Source: Lachnospiraceae bacterium
Lineage (GTDB): Bacteria; Bacillota; Clostridia; Lachnospirales; Lachnospiraceae
Direction of reading: 5' to 3'
NCBI GenBank assembly: GCA_910575035.1
Contig: CAJTDL010000007.1
Location: forward strand, 1 to 64,000
DNA length: 64,000 nt
Shown: positions 19,924 through 27,636 of the stretch, piece after piece
How positions within the stretch are numbered: position 1 is the stretch's first letter
Layout of the letters: every line of letters begins with the position of its first letter
The notes under the pieces: model-generated
What the model was told of the DNA's origin: nothing
What the model saw: only the letters and a program-made list of their open reading frames with translations
Database searches by the model: none
Program-made: the position numbers and the translations under genes

Positions 19924-20064
19924 TCATTCTTTTCTCAAGTTTTCAAGACCTATCCGGCGGATTTTTTCTCCGCCACGAATTTCATCTTGTATCAGTTCCT
20001 CTTCCATTGAAAAATATTCATCCGTTACAAATCTCCCCTCTTTCCATTGATAGTATAACTCCAA
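19924..20064 (-). CDS. Possible small protein (46 aa) upstream of tgt
   Basis: An open frame with a TTG start preceded by AAGGAAAG at 7 bases, ending in TGA 37 bp before tgt. The predicted peptide is strongly charged and amphipathic, with MELYYQWKEGRF at the start and GLENLRKE at the end. Codon use looks coding-like. No family is recognised. No ATG start exists in this frame and the evidence is limited to the open frame, the ribosome binding site and the position before tgt. Confidence 0.4.
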   Translation of the reverse strand: MELYYQWKEGRFVTDEYFSMEEELIQDEIRGGEKIRRIGLENLRKE

Positions 20065-20097
20065 CTGGCTTTCCTTGCAATATTCCGCTTTGATTTT

Positions 20098-20132
20098 AAA
20101 AAGATTTCCAACCGCACAGCTGGAAATCTTTT
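20098..20132. terminator. Symmetric hairpin, bidirectional terminator candidate
   Basis: AAAAGATTTCCA and TGGAAATCTTTT form a 12-bp stem around a 10-base loop. It separates the tgt transcription unit from the mobile-element-bounded cassette. Confidence 0.7.
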
Positions 20133-20171
20133 ATGTTCTTTGATTTTTCATAGGCATCTCATTTTAATATA

Positions 20172-20291
20172 GTTACTATTCACGGCTTGGAGGCTGCTCA
20201 TATCAACAATTCGGGGCGATATTTAAAGTTTTGCTTGTGAGTGAAAAAATTTCCCGCCTTAAACTACTGGCATTGGCCATAATATAGTAAC
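20172..20291 (+). mobile_element. Short TIR element, copy 1 (120 bp, TSD TTAATATA)
   Basis: Begins GTTACTATTCACGGC and ends ATATAGTAAC, imperfect terminal inverted repeats. It is flanked on both sides by the 8-bp direct repeat TTAATATA (20164-20171 and 20292-20299), the signature of a transposition event. The interior shares CAATTCGGGGCGATAT with copies 2-4. No coding capacity, so it is non-autonomous. It lies between tgt and the tetR gene. Confidence 0.88.
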
Positions 20292-20390
20292 TTAATATAC
20301 GGTTCCAGTGCAAAATCCCCCACATTATAGCCCCCTTCTCCACGAAAATGTGGTATACTGATTGTAGATGACATACTGCTATTATGAGGT

Positions 20391-20431
20391 ACGGAATATG
20401 TGACATCAAGCAAAATCACCATACATTCCGT
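20391..20431. promoter_or_regulatory. Inverted repeat before tetR, possible operator
   Basis: ACGGAAT (20391-20397) and ATTCCGT (20425-20431) are perfect 7-bp arms whose similarity extends imperfectly inward. It lies 22 bp before the tetR start codon, downstream of a TATACT -10-like box at 20353. Autoregulation by the TetR protein is a guess. Confidence 0.35.
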
Positions 20432-20452
20432 TTTGAAAGGAGAAAACCGCCT

Positions 20453-21031
20453 ATGACGAATGAAACCCAGGACGAGAGATATTCCGTCGCTGATGAAGCC
20501 ATCTACGACGCGTTCTTTCTGATCCTCAAAGAAAAAGAATTAGATAAGATAACCGTTTCCGATGTCATAAAAAGAGCCGGAATCGTCCGAAGCACGTTTT
20601 ACAACCACTTCGAAAACATTCCGGCTCTCGTAATTGCCGTCGAGGATAAGACCATACAGGACATATTTTCCCTGATGGAGAAATTCCATCCCAAAAATGA
20701 CCGGGAAATCTGCAAAAATTATTTCCAGACAATCTGTGAATATACCATGACAAACCCCTTTCTGGCGAACCTTTTACGGAATCCGGAGGGCGGAGCATTT
20801 TTTGAGAAATTCATTACCATGTTCCACCGCTATGTATCGAATATCACGCAAAACACAGGCCCTGCCTATCACAGCAAAGAAGAATTTTCTTATATGATTG
20901 CCTGTGTCATCGGCAGCACAATCGGCGTGCTCCACAAATGGAGCACAGAAAATTTCCAGATACCCGCGGAGGTCATCGCTGATATTTTAACACAATCCTT
21001 TATTGCCGTCATGCTGCCGTTTATAACATAA
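20453..21031 (+). CDS. TetR/AcrR-family transcriptional regulator
   Basis: A 192-residue DNA-binding regulator. The N-terminal helix-turn-helix is ITVSDVIKRAGIVRSTFYNHFENI (about residues 30-53), nearly canonical for the family. The C-terminal ligand domain resembles the TetR_C type common in Firmicutes. The ATG at 20453 follows AAAGGAGAAAA. It is convergent with the ligase-ACP-condensation operon; the stop codons are only 7 bp apart. That placement, with mobile elements on both sides of the four genes, suggests that it controls the operon. The ligand is unknown. The alternative is a regulator of the unlinked neighbour genes. Confidence 0.88.
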   Translation: MTNETQDERYSVADEAIYDAFFLILKEKELDKITVSDVIKRAGIVRSTFYNHFENIPALVIAVEDKTIQDIFSLMEKFHPKNDREICKNYFQTICEYTMTNPFLANLLRNPEGGAFFEKFITMFHRYVSNITQNTGPAYHSKEEFSYMIACVIGSTIGVLHKWSTENFQIPAEVIADILTQSFIAVMLPFIT

Positions 21032-21038
21032 TTATTCC

Positions 21039-22589
21039 TTATAAAGGCTCGTCCGTCATAGCCTCCTGCCGCTTTATCTTTTTGGTCGAACTCCGGACAA
21101 ATGGATTCTTGCGTACAACCAGCCCTGTAATCTGGCGGTAGGTAGGCTGTTTCTTATTATATTCATCGAGGAATGCCTGCAGCCCCGCCTGGATGTCCTC
21201 TTCTCCCAGGCTCTTTGCCTGCACCACATCCATATCCGGGTAAATCCTGGCTGTGAGCCCATTGTCCTCGCCAGTCACAATGACCTCTCCCACCAATGCC
21301 CCCAATGCCAGTTTATTCTCAATCTCCTCCGGTGAAATATTCTCCCCGTTCGAAAGGATAATCAGGTTTTTCACACGGCCATTGATAAACAGGAATCCAT
21401 CTTCATCCAGATATCCCTTGTCCCCCGTGTGAAGCCAGCCGTCTTTGAGGGTCTCTGCCGTCTCTTCCGGCATCTGATAATATCCCTTCATGACACTGCT
21501 GCCCTTCACAAGGATTTCCCCATTGTCAAAAGCAATCTCGGCATTGGCAAGCGGCCTGCCAATGGAGCCCGGCTTATTATCACCCGGCATATTGGAGCTG
21601 ATAACCGGGGAACACTCGGACATGCCGTATCCCTCGTAAATTTCCACACCGTATTCTGCAAACTTGTCAATATAAAACGGATCAAGATGGGCGCCCCCAG
21701 TAAATATAATCCTCAGTTTCCCACCAAATACATTGGCCGCCAATGCATGTTTGGGAATCGCCGGATCCGCTGCAGAAAGCCTCTTGTAAATGGTCTCCAC
21801 CATCATCGGAACCATCAGAATAACTTCCGGATGGAAGACGCTCATATTTTTCACCATATGCAGAAGGGAATCATTAATGCATACCGTCGCCCCCAGGGAA
21901 AATCCTTTCAGCCAGTCCATCACCAGGCAAAAAGCATGGTGAATCGGCAGCACGCTCAGCATTGCCGTTCCAGGCTCTGCCGTATAGCGAACATACTCCA
22001 CATTTGTTGCCAGATTATCCTGGGTCAGCATAACTCCCTTGCTCTTGCCGGTGGTTCCGGAAGTAAAGATAATCGTCGCTATATCTTCCTCAGCCGGCCT
22101 GTCGGCATCCACGCCGTTATTCCCGAAAACCTTCTTAAGCTCTGCCAAAGACACTACTTTTTCATTGGCTGCTTCCGTCTCTTCTTCCTGCAGGATCCAT
22201 ACCTTCCTCAGTTTTGGACATGCAGCCAGAATTGCCTCCAAAAGCGGCAGATGTTTGGGACTTAAAAACAGCCCTTCTGAATCCGAACGGTTCAGCAAGT
22301 CAATCAAATCCTCGCCTGGAAGACCTGCATCAAGTGGCACAGCAACGGTATTTCCGGTAATCACGCCGAGGTAACTCTCAATCCACTCCACGGAGCTTAC
22401 GCCAATCAGCGCAATATGTTTTCCCTGAAAACCTTCTGCAAGCAGCCCCTTCCTCACCGCTACGGCATTTTCCATCAATTCCCTATAACTTCTCTCCAGA
22501 ATTTCCTTTTTCTTCAGCCATTTTACCGCCTTAATGTCTGCAAATTTCTCCGCACTGCTTTCTAAGATATCCCGAATAAGCATTCCCAT
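21039..22589 (-). CDS. AMP-forming acyl/aminoacyl ligase (adenylation enzyme)
   Basis: ANL-superfamily enzyme that activates a carboxylate as an acyl-AMP and passes it to CoA or, more likely here, to the adjacent carrier protein. The A3 P-loop IIFTSGTTGKSKGVM is near residue 172, A5 YEGYGMSECSP near 318, A7 LHTGDKGYLDEDGFLFINGR near 393, and the catalytic A10 lysine in STKKIKRQE near 507. All core motifs are intact, so it should be active. The sequence is closer to long-chain acyl ligases than to amino-acid adenylation domains, but the substrate is not determined. It begins 4 bp after the ACP stop with GGAGG inside the ACP end, indicating tight co-translation. Confidence 0.88.
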   Translation of the reverse strand: MGMLIRDILESSAEKFADIKAVKWLKKKEILERSYRELMENAVAVRKGLLAEGFQGKHIALIGVSSVEWIESYLGVITGNTVAVPLDAGLPGEDLIDLLNRSDSEGLFLSPKHLPLLEAILAACPKLRKVWILQEEETEAANEKVVSLAELKKVFGNNGVDADRPAEEDIATIIFTSGTTGKSKGVMLTQDNLATNVEYVRYTAEPGTAMLSVLPIHHAFCLVMDWLKGFSLGATVCINDSLLHMVKNMSVFHPEVILMVPMMVETIYKRLSAADPAIPKHALAANVFGGKLRIIFTGGAHLDPFYIDKFAEYGVEIYEGYGMSECSPVISSNMPGDNKPGSIGRPLANAEIAFDNGEILVKGSSVMKGYYQMPEETAETLKDGWLHTGDKGYLDEDGFLFINGRVKNLIILSNGENISPEEIENKLALGALVGEVIVTGEDNGLTARIYPDMDVVQAKSLGEEDIQAGLQAFLDEYNKKQPTYRQITGLVVRKNPFVRSSTKKIKRQEAMTDEPL

Positions 22590-22593
22590 ATTT

Positions 22594-22833
22594 TTACGCC
22601 TCCTGCTGTAATTTTTCCATCATTTCAAGCGCCTCTGCAATTGTCCTAACCTGCAATACCTCCTCTTCCTCAAGCTCTACCTCAAACGTATCCTCGAGCT
22701 CTCCCAAGAAAGACATGAAATCCAGGGAACTGAATCCCAGATCCTCCCGGAACCTCATTTCATTTTTCATGTCCTCTGGCTTTATCTCACAATACTGTGC
22801 TACGATGGCCTTAAACTGCATTTCCTGTGTCAT
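22594..22833 (-). CDS. Acyl carrier protein (peptidyl/acyl carrier)
   Basis: A 79-residue four-helix carrier. The phosphopantetheine attachment serine is S36 in LGFSSLDFM; the usual DSL is SSL here, as in some secondary-metabolism carriers. The second half is very acidic (ELEEEEVLQV). It lies between the condensation-domain gene and the ligase in one operon, so it probably holds the acyl group loaded by the ligase and presents it to the condensation enzyme. The fatty-acid synthesis ACP would normally sit in a fab cluster, which is absent here, so this is likely a dedicated carrier. Confidence 0.9.
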   Translation of the reverse strand: MTQEMQFKAIVAQYCEIKPEDMKNEMRFREDLGFSSLDFMSFLGELEDTFEVELEEEEVLQVRTIAEALEMMEKLQQEA

Positions 22834-22890
22834 CTTTCTTCCTCCTGATTTCTTTTTATTCGTTCACGAATTGTTTCATAGCTAACCTCT

Positions 22891-24276
22891 TTATACCTGC
22901 GCCATAATATCGCCGATGCTCATATCCGGCTCTGCAATTCCTTTAAAGAGGATCCGCATCATATAGTAATACAAAAGCTCCATATCGTGCTCCTGCAAAT
23001 GAGCCGTCTGGTAATGGTAAGAGAAATTCATTCCCCCATGCTCCGTATGCGATACCGTCAAATACATTTTCTTGGTCGCCGCACCGTTGGCAAACCATTT
23101 CGAATGCTGCTGAATATTTGCCAGGTGTGGGTTATCCATCTTCACTGGCAGAGGCTGATAGGTAAGATAACAGCTCTCATAAGTGGTATGCTCCGGTATA
23201 TGGTAACGCTTTCTCATTTCTTCCATAATCAGCGCCGGGTCATAATTGCTGTGCATGTAAATGCGGTTCTGCACATTCTGGATTTCATAGGCTGCCGCCA
23301 TAAACTCCATCTCAGCAGGAATCACCGTCCGGCAGGGGAACATGATCGTCCTGCTGCCGCCGGATGTCCACTCGTCATGCGTGGAACGGCGCGAAATGAA
23401 ATTCTGTATCGTAATGTCCTCCTGCCCGTCATTTACCTTCGACAGGTAGGTACGGATTCCCAGAAGCAGAAGGTTCGTCATGGAAAGCTGATGGTTCATG
23501 CAGAAGGCAATCAGATCTTTCGTTGGCTCCGGTTCCAGATAATAATCCTTCACCTTCACAAACAAATCTTTCATTTCTATATCTGCCGCCCTTAAATCTG
23601 GATCCCCATGCCGTTTCCTTGCCTTTTCGAGAACGGAAGTACCCTGGATATCGGAATAAAGAGGCTCTCCCAAGGCATCCAACTGGTCGTCCCAGAACTT
23701 CTTGTCCTTAGCAAAACGTTTCTCATTATTTGCTTTTTTTAAGTCTCTTTCCAATACCATCTCAAAATCTGCCAGATCTTTCGGGTATTCGGAGCCAAAC
23801 CGATAATGCGTATACAGCTGCATCAAATCATTTATCATAACCACCAGGCCGCAGGAATCAATCAGCCTGTGATCCATATGGATAAAAAATCCGTTAAATC
23901 CCTCCGGAAGCTTAACCATCGTCACATCGCACAGCGGAATGTCATCCCCATCAAACGTCTCATACGCCCATTGCTGCATAAGCCTGTCTGCCTCAGAAAG
24001 GCTCATGCCGGACAAGTCTTTTATGGGAATATCCCTATTTTCCTTTTCCACGACATACTGTTTTACCTGCCCCTTCTTATCAGGCTTTGTAAATTGCAGC
24101 CTCATGCATCCATAGCGCTCAAATTCCAGTTGGATGCACTTTTTTAAAAGCCCAAAATCCAAAGCCGCCTTCAGGGACGCCACAACGCTGACCCCCGACA
24201 CCTGCTGCGTTTTGTAATCCTGAATCCAGTTGTGGTGCATCTTCTGTGCCGCTGTCAACGGATAATAATCTCTCAT
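22891..24276 (-). CDS. Stand-alone condensation-domain-like acyltransferase
   Basis: A 461-residue protein of the chloramphenicol-acetyltransferase/NRPS-condensation fold. The N-terminal YPLTAAQKMHHNW matches the C1 signature of condensation domains. The active-site motif HHxxxDG appears as DHRLIDS: the catalytic histidine H136 and structural D140 are kept, while the first His and last Gly are replaced. RSTHDEWTSGGSRTIMFPC may correspond to a later core motif. It starts 17 bp below a mobile element with an AGGAGG site. It is followed by ACP and ligase genes and should join the carrier-bound acyl group to an amine or alcohol acceptor. Acceptor and product are unknown. Confidence 0.75.
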   Translation of the reverse strand: MRDYYPLTAAQKMHHNWIQDYKTQQVSGVSVVASLKAALDFGLLKKCIQLEFERYGCMRLQFTKPDKKGQVKQYVVEKENRDIPIKDLSGMSLSEADRLMQQWAYETFDGDDIPLCDVTMVKLPEGFNGFFIHMDHRLIDSCGLVVMINDLMQLYTHYRFGSEYPKDLADFEMVLERDLKKANNEKRFAKDKKFWDDQLDALGEPLYSDIQGTSVLEKARKRHGDPDLRAADIEMKDLFVKVKDYYLEPEPTKDLIAFCMNHQLSMTNLLLLGIRTYLSKVNDGQEDITIQNFISRRSTHDEWTSGGSRTIMFPCRTVIPAEMEFMAAAYEIQNVQNRIYMHSNYDPALIMEEMRKRYHIPEHTTYESCYLTYQPLPVKMDNPHLANIQQHSKWFANGAATKKMYLTVSHTEHGGMNFSYHYQTAHLQEHDMELLYYYMMRILFKGIAEPDMSIGDIMAQV

Positions 24277-24296
24277 GGGTAATCCTCCTTTTATTC

Positions 24297-24439
24297 GTTA
24301 CTATACGCGGCCAGAGCCGAGCATAGCAACAATTCGGGGCGATATCTAAAGTTTTGCTGCACAAAAACCGCCCCTCACTCCTGAATCATGTTCTCACAGA
24401 ATGCGCAGTTCAGCGCATTCCTGAGCCATGAATAGTAAC
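24297..24439 (+). mobile_element. Short TIR element, copy 2 (143 bp, TSD TTTTATTC)
   Basis: Bounded by GTTACTATACGCGGC and GCCATGAATAGTAAC, with a perfect 8-bp target duplication TTTTATTC at 24289-24296 and 24440-24447. The interior carries CAATTCGGGGCGATAT, the AAAACCGCCCC block and the GAATGCGCAGTTCAGCGCATTC palindrome shared with copies 3 and 4. It is inserted inside the condensation-ACP-ligase operon, between a 23-residue ORF and the condensation-domain gene. No coding capacity. Confidence 0.93.
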
Positions 24440-24441
24440 TT

Positions 24442-24513
24442 TTATTCTGTATTGGCACACAACGCCATGCGTCTTGCCATTTCAGCAGAAGGCATTACAG
24501 AAATGCCGCGCAT
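24442..24513 (-). CDS. Small ORF (23 aa), likely first cistron of the condensation operon
   Basis: Starts ATG at 24513 after a perfect AGGAGG ribosome binding site and ends at TAA. The peptide begins MRGISVMPSAEM and ends ALCANTE, with a single cysteine. The stop overlaps the target duplication of mobile element copy 2. Removing the element and one duplication joins TAA directly to AAGGAGG and the condensation gene start, a normal operon junction. It may be a leader peptide, a substrate peptide for the acyl-transfer system, or a chance ORF. No similarity is recognised. Confidence 0.5.
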   Translation of the reverse strand: MRGISVMPSAEMARRMALCANTE

Positions 24514-24611
24514 TTTCCTGCCTCCTATGTGAAACTAACACATTTTATATTTAAATTCTACCACCTGAGAGAGTTAGCATACACTTTATCCGAAATTGAC
24601 CGAGACTTTTT

Positions 24612-25580
24612 TTAATCATACTTCTCAAAAAACCCCAAAACCTTCTCCCGGTACAATTCCGGTTCCTCATAGGCGCTGCAGAGATGCCTTGCCTCCGGTA
24701 TTACCACAAGCTCCTTCGGTGCCCGGCACAGAGAATAATTATACAACGAATTTCCCGGATCCACATAGGTATCCTTTACGCCATGGAAGAATAAGACCGG
24801 CCTTGCATTCGCCTTCAAGGCTTCTGCCGTATCTGCATCCTTCATGTGAAAACCTGCAAAAATTGCACAGAACAAGTTCAGGCGAAACAATAATAACCCT
24901 ATCCAGCGCAGATGGAACCAATTCCTTGCCATATCCTGCATCTGGCCTTTCATGGAGCAGAAAGCACAATCTGCAATCAGCCCCTTTACCTGACGCGGCA
25001 GCCTGTGGGCTGATGCCATTAGCACTGCCGCCCCTCCCATGGATTCCCCATAAAGATATACCGGAAGTTTTTTGTGATTGCGTCTGGCAATGTAATACGC
25101 CCACCTTTGCACGTCATACTGTTCTTTCGCCCCAAAAGTAATATACTCGCCCTGGCTCTCCCCACAGCACCTCTGGTCTATAAAAAGCAAATTGCAGTGA
25201 TTCTCATGAAGAAACCGGGACATATAGGCAAAATCTCCAAAACCGCTGCCTTTGTATCCGTGGCTCAGCAAAACGAACCGTTTCGCGTCTTCTGCTGGAA
25301 GATACGACGCATGCAGCCTCAGCCCATCCGCACTTCGGATATAACAATCCTGCATGTGCTGCCCTGCGCACCACGCTTTTCCCTCCTCATACTCTTTCTC
25401 AAATTTATACCTTGGATGGTTCACCTTCGTATGGGATAATGCAAACCATTTCTTTTTTTCCTGTTTCTTATGGTCTTTATACCGAACCGTCATCTTAAAA
25501 AATGACCAGCCAAAGGCCATAAATGCAGAAAATGCGCCAGCTATTACGCCAACAGCCTTCAGAAACTTCTTTTTTATCAT
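24612..25580 (-). CDS. Alpha/beta hydrolase, membrane-anchored (serine aminopeptidase S33-like)
   Basis: A 322-residue hydrolase with an N-terminal hydrophobic anchor (AVGVIAGAFSAFMAFGWSFF). The oxyanion-loop HGYKGSG, the nucleophile elbow GESMGG, the acid in HGVKDTYV and the histidine in EARHLCS complete the catalytic triad. The ATG at 25580 is chosen because AGAGGT lies 10 bases upstream; a GTG 12 bp earlier touches that site. It is similar in type to the YqkD-like esterases of Firmicutes. It is upstream of and on the same strand as the condensation operon, but outside the mobile elements, so a thioesterase role for that operon is possible but unproven. Confidence 0.85.
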   Translation of the reverse strand: MIKKKFLKAVGVIAGAFSAFMAFGWSFFKMTVRYKDHKKQEKKKWFALSHTKVNHPRYKFEKEYEEGKAWCAGQHMQDCYIRSADGLRLHASYLPAEDAKRFVLLSHGYKGSGFGDFAYMSRFLHENHCNLLFIDQRCCGESQGEYITFGAKEQYDVQRWAYYIARRNHKKLPVYLYGESMGGAAVLMASAHRLPRQVKGLIADCAFCSMKGQMQDMARNWFHLRWIGLLLFRLNLFCAIFAGFHMKDADTAEALKANARPVLFFHGVKDTYVDPGNSLYNYSLCRAPKELVVIPEARHLCSAYEEPELYREKVLGFFEKYD

Positions 25581-25675
25581 ATTACCATACACCTCTTTTT
25601 CTAATCATTCTGTGCTGCATAAAATAGTTGCTTTTATCAAAACAGGATATCTTCAAAAATAAAGTAATTTTATAG

Positions 25676-25704
25676 TTTCTTTTTTATCCAAATTCTATTA
25701 TAAT
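25676..25704 (+). promoter_or_regulatory. aroC promoter candidate
   Basis: TATAAT at 25699-25704, 62 bp before the aroC start, with a poor -35 (TTTCTT) at 17 bp in a very AT-rich stretch. Confidence 0.5.
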
Positions 25705-25766
25705 AAAACAGAATTGCGCCACACTACGGCAATGTACTATTTTTAATATTTCAGGAGGCTACGCCT

Positions 25767-26900
25767 ATGGCAGGATCAACATTTGGAAACCATTTTAAAA
25801 TTACTACCTGGGGAGAATCCCATGGAAAGGGCATTGGCGTCGTGGCAGACGGCTGTCCTGCAGGCCTTCCCTTAGAGGAATCCGATATACAGAATTTCTT
25901 AGACCGCAGAAAGCCTGGGCAATCTAAATTCTCCACCCAAAGGCAGGAGGCAGACGCTGTGGAAATCCTCTCTGGTACTTTTGAGGGAAAGACCACCGGA
26001 ACGCCCATCAGCCTGATTGTCTTTAATAAAGACCAGCGTTCCCGGGACTATGGGGATATTGCCTCTTACTACCGCCCTGGGCATGCGGACTATACCTTTG
26101 ACCAGAAATACGGTTTTCGTGACTACCGGGGCGGAGGGCGTTCCTCTGGGCGGGAAACCATCGGACGGGTAGCCGGTGGGGCAATTGCGGCCAAGCTTTT
26201 GGGCAGGCTTGGGATTTCCTTCCTGACTTATGCACGCTCCATCGGGCCGGTTACAATCCCCCAGTCCCCAGACATGCTGCTGGCACAGCCCTTGCCGGAG
26301 CTTTCTCGGCAAATCCTCTCCAATCCTCTGTACATGCCAGATTCCGCATCCTCTGTGCAGGCACAGGATTTCCTCTCTGAATGCATGAGGCGGACAGACT
26401 CGGCAGGAGGTGTCATTGAATGCATCATCACTGGCGTGCCTGCCGGAATTGGCGAGCCTGTATTTGACAAGCTGGATGCTAACCTTGCAAAAGCCATTTT
26501 CTCCATTGGAGCCGTAAAAGGCTTCGAAATCGGGGACGGCTTTGCCGCTGCCGCCTCCACCGGAACAGAAAATAATGACAGCTTCACACAGGCCAATGGG
26601 CAGATTTCCACCTCCACCAACCATGCTGGCGGTATTTTAGGCGGCATCAGCAATGGAAGCCCCATTATCTTCCGTGCCGCTATAAAGCCCACGCCCTCTG
26701 TTGCTTCTGCCCAAAAAACCGTAACAACCTCTGGCGAGCCCATTGAAATCTCCATTCACGGCCGCCATGATCCCATTATCGTCCCCCGGGCAGTAGTCGT
26801 GGTGGAATCCATGGCTGCCCTTACCATATTAGACTTGATGATGGAGAATATGGGATCTAAAACAGAAGGAATAGCCAGTTTCTACCAAACAGAAAACTGA
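25767..26900 (+). CDS. aroC: Chorismate synthase
   Basis: Last step of the shikimate pathway: EPSP to chorismate with reduced FMN. GESHGKGIGVVADGCPAG at residue 14, the RPGHADYTFDQKYG and GGGRSSGRETIGRVAGGAIA motifs, and the C-terminal RHDPIIVPRAVVVVESM are the three family signatures. The length of 377 residues is normal. The SD CAGGAGGC precedes the ATG. It is a single-gene plus-strand unit, convergent with the end of the infA operon. Its product feeds pheA, found 18 kb away. Confidence 0.97.
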   Translation: MAGSTFGNHFKITTWGESHGKGIGVVADGCPAGLPLEESDIQNFLDRRKPGQSKFSTQRQEADAVEILSGTFEGKTTGTPISLIVFNKDQRSRDYGDIASYYRPGHADYTFDQKYGFRDYRGGGRSSGRETIGRVAGGAIAAKLLGRLGISFLTYARSIGPVTIPQSPDMLLAQPLPELSRQILSNPLYMPDSASSVQAQDFLSECMRRTDSAGGVIECIITGVPAGIGEPVFDKLDANLAKAIFSIGAVKGFEIGDGFAAAASTGTENNDSFTQANGQISTSTNHAGGILGGISNGSPIIFRAAIKPTPSVASAQKTVTTSGEPIEISIHGRHDPIIVPRAVVVVESMAALTILDLMMENMGSKTEGIASFYQTEN

Positions 26901-26927
26901 CGGACGCTATACTAATTCATCACAAAA

Positions 26928-27052
26928 GCTGCCGCATAAATGAAATATAATACAAAATATGCCATATTCTGTATGCCTATTTCCAATGCGGCAGCCCCAT
27001 CTTCCTGGCTGTAATTTGTCTGCTTGAGGCACCGCCCCAATTTTTCCAGGGG
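26928..27052. other. Inverted repeats in the aroC-infA convergent gap
   Basis: GCTGCCGCAT (26928-26937) pairs with ATGCGGCAGC (26986-26995) around a 48-base loop. A second imperfect stem, AGGCACCGCCCC with GGGGCTGTACCT, lies near 27014-27052. Together they probably insulate the convergent aroC and infA transcripts. No clean T run was seen. Confidence 0.4.
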
Positions 27053-27093
27053 CTGTACCTGCTTCCTTGACATCTATCTCATTAACTAATTTC

Positions 27094-27312
27094 CTATTTA
27101 TCCCTCCAGATAATCCTTCCTTTTGTCAGGTCATAAGGAGACATCTCAATGGTCACCCGGTCCCCTGGCAAAATACGGATAAAATTCATCCGTAATTTTC
27201 CGCTGATGTGCGCTAGGATCTGGTGCCCATTCTCCAATTCTACTTGGAACATGGCGTTTGGCAATTTCTCAATAACAGTTCCTTCTACCTCAATGACATC
27301 TGCTTTTGACAT
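27094..27312 (-). CDS. infA: Translation initiation factor IF-1
   Basis: A 72-residue S1-fold protein that occupies the ribosomal A site during initiation. [20 protein letters not shown] and [19 protein letters not shown] are conserved, as is the C-terminal KGRIIWR. The AGGAGG site lies inside the end of the upstream KOW gene, whose coding region overlaps by 28 bp. In most Firmicutes rpmJ, rpsM, rpsK, rpsD, rpoA and rplQ follow; here the next gene is the convergent aroC, so the cluster ends at infA. Confidence 0.97.
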   Translation of the reverse strand: MSKADVIEVEGTVIEKLPNAMFQVELENGHQILAHISGKLRMNFIRILPGDRVTIEMSPYDLTKGRIIWRDK

Positions 27313-27617
27313 TCTGATTCCTCCTGATCATTCATTTCGTTTCCAGCATCAGGGCATAGCCCGTCCCTGCGCTTCTGATAGAGCTTGATCGCCCGTTTTA
27401 TTTCTTCATTCCGAAAATTCTCCTGCGTAAAGACCTCTGTAATTTCTTTCGGAAGCTTTTCTATTTTCTGAATATGCTTTTTATTTTTCTTTTTTGGCTT
27501 TTCTAAAGGCTTAAGCCTCCCATCAGCCAGATAGACCATATCGGCTTCTTCTTTTATAATTACATAAATGCTGTCTTTGTCATGACCCGATTTGGATAGT
27601 GCAAATTTGATATCCAT
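27285..27617 (-). CDS. KOW-domain RNA-binding protein (L14e/L6e/L27e-like)
   Basis: A 110-residue protein that is common between map and infA in Clostridia. The N-terminal 45 residues form a KOW-like beta barrel ([23 protein letters not shown]), followed by a lysine-rich stretch ([12 protein letters not shown]) and a predicted helix. It overlaps infA by 28 bp. Its position suggests a ribosome-associated RNA-binding role; no function is demonstrated for this family to my knowledge. Confidence 0.75.
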   Translation of the reverse strand: MDIKFALSKSGHDKDSIYVIIKEEADMVYLADGRLKPLEKPKKKNKKHIQKIEKLPKEITEVFTQENFRNEEIKRAIKLYQKRRDGLCPDAGNEMNDQEESECQKQMSLR

Positions 27618-27636
27618 GTGTCAGTTCCTTTCTCTA

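Noticed and set aside
21039-24276. D-alanyl-lipoteichoic acid (dlt) operon
   Set aside because: A ligase and carrier are present, but there is no DltB membrane acyltransferase or DltD. A condensation-fold protein is present instead.
20164-24447. Composite transposon carrying the condensation operon between two element copies
   Set aside because: Each element has its own matching 8-bp duplication on both sides (TTAATATA and TTTTATTC). A composite unit would share one duplication at the outer ends. The two are independent insertions.
26901-27093. rpmJ (L36) downstream of infA
   Set aside because: No L36-like cysteine/lysine-rich frame of about 37 codons is present in this gap on either strand.
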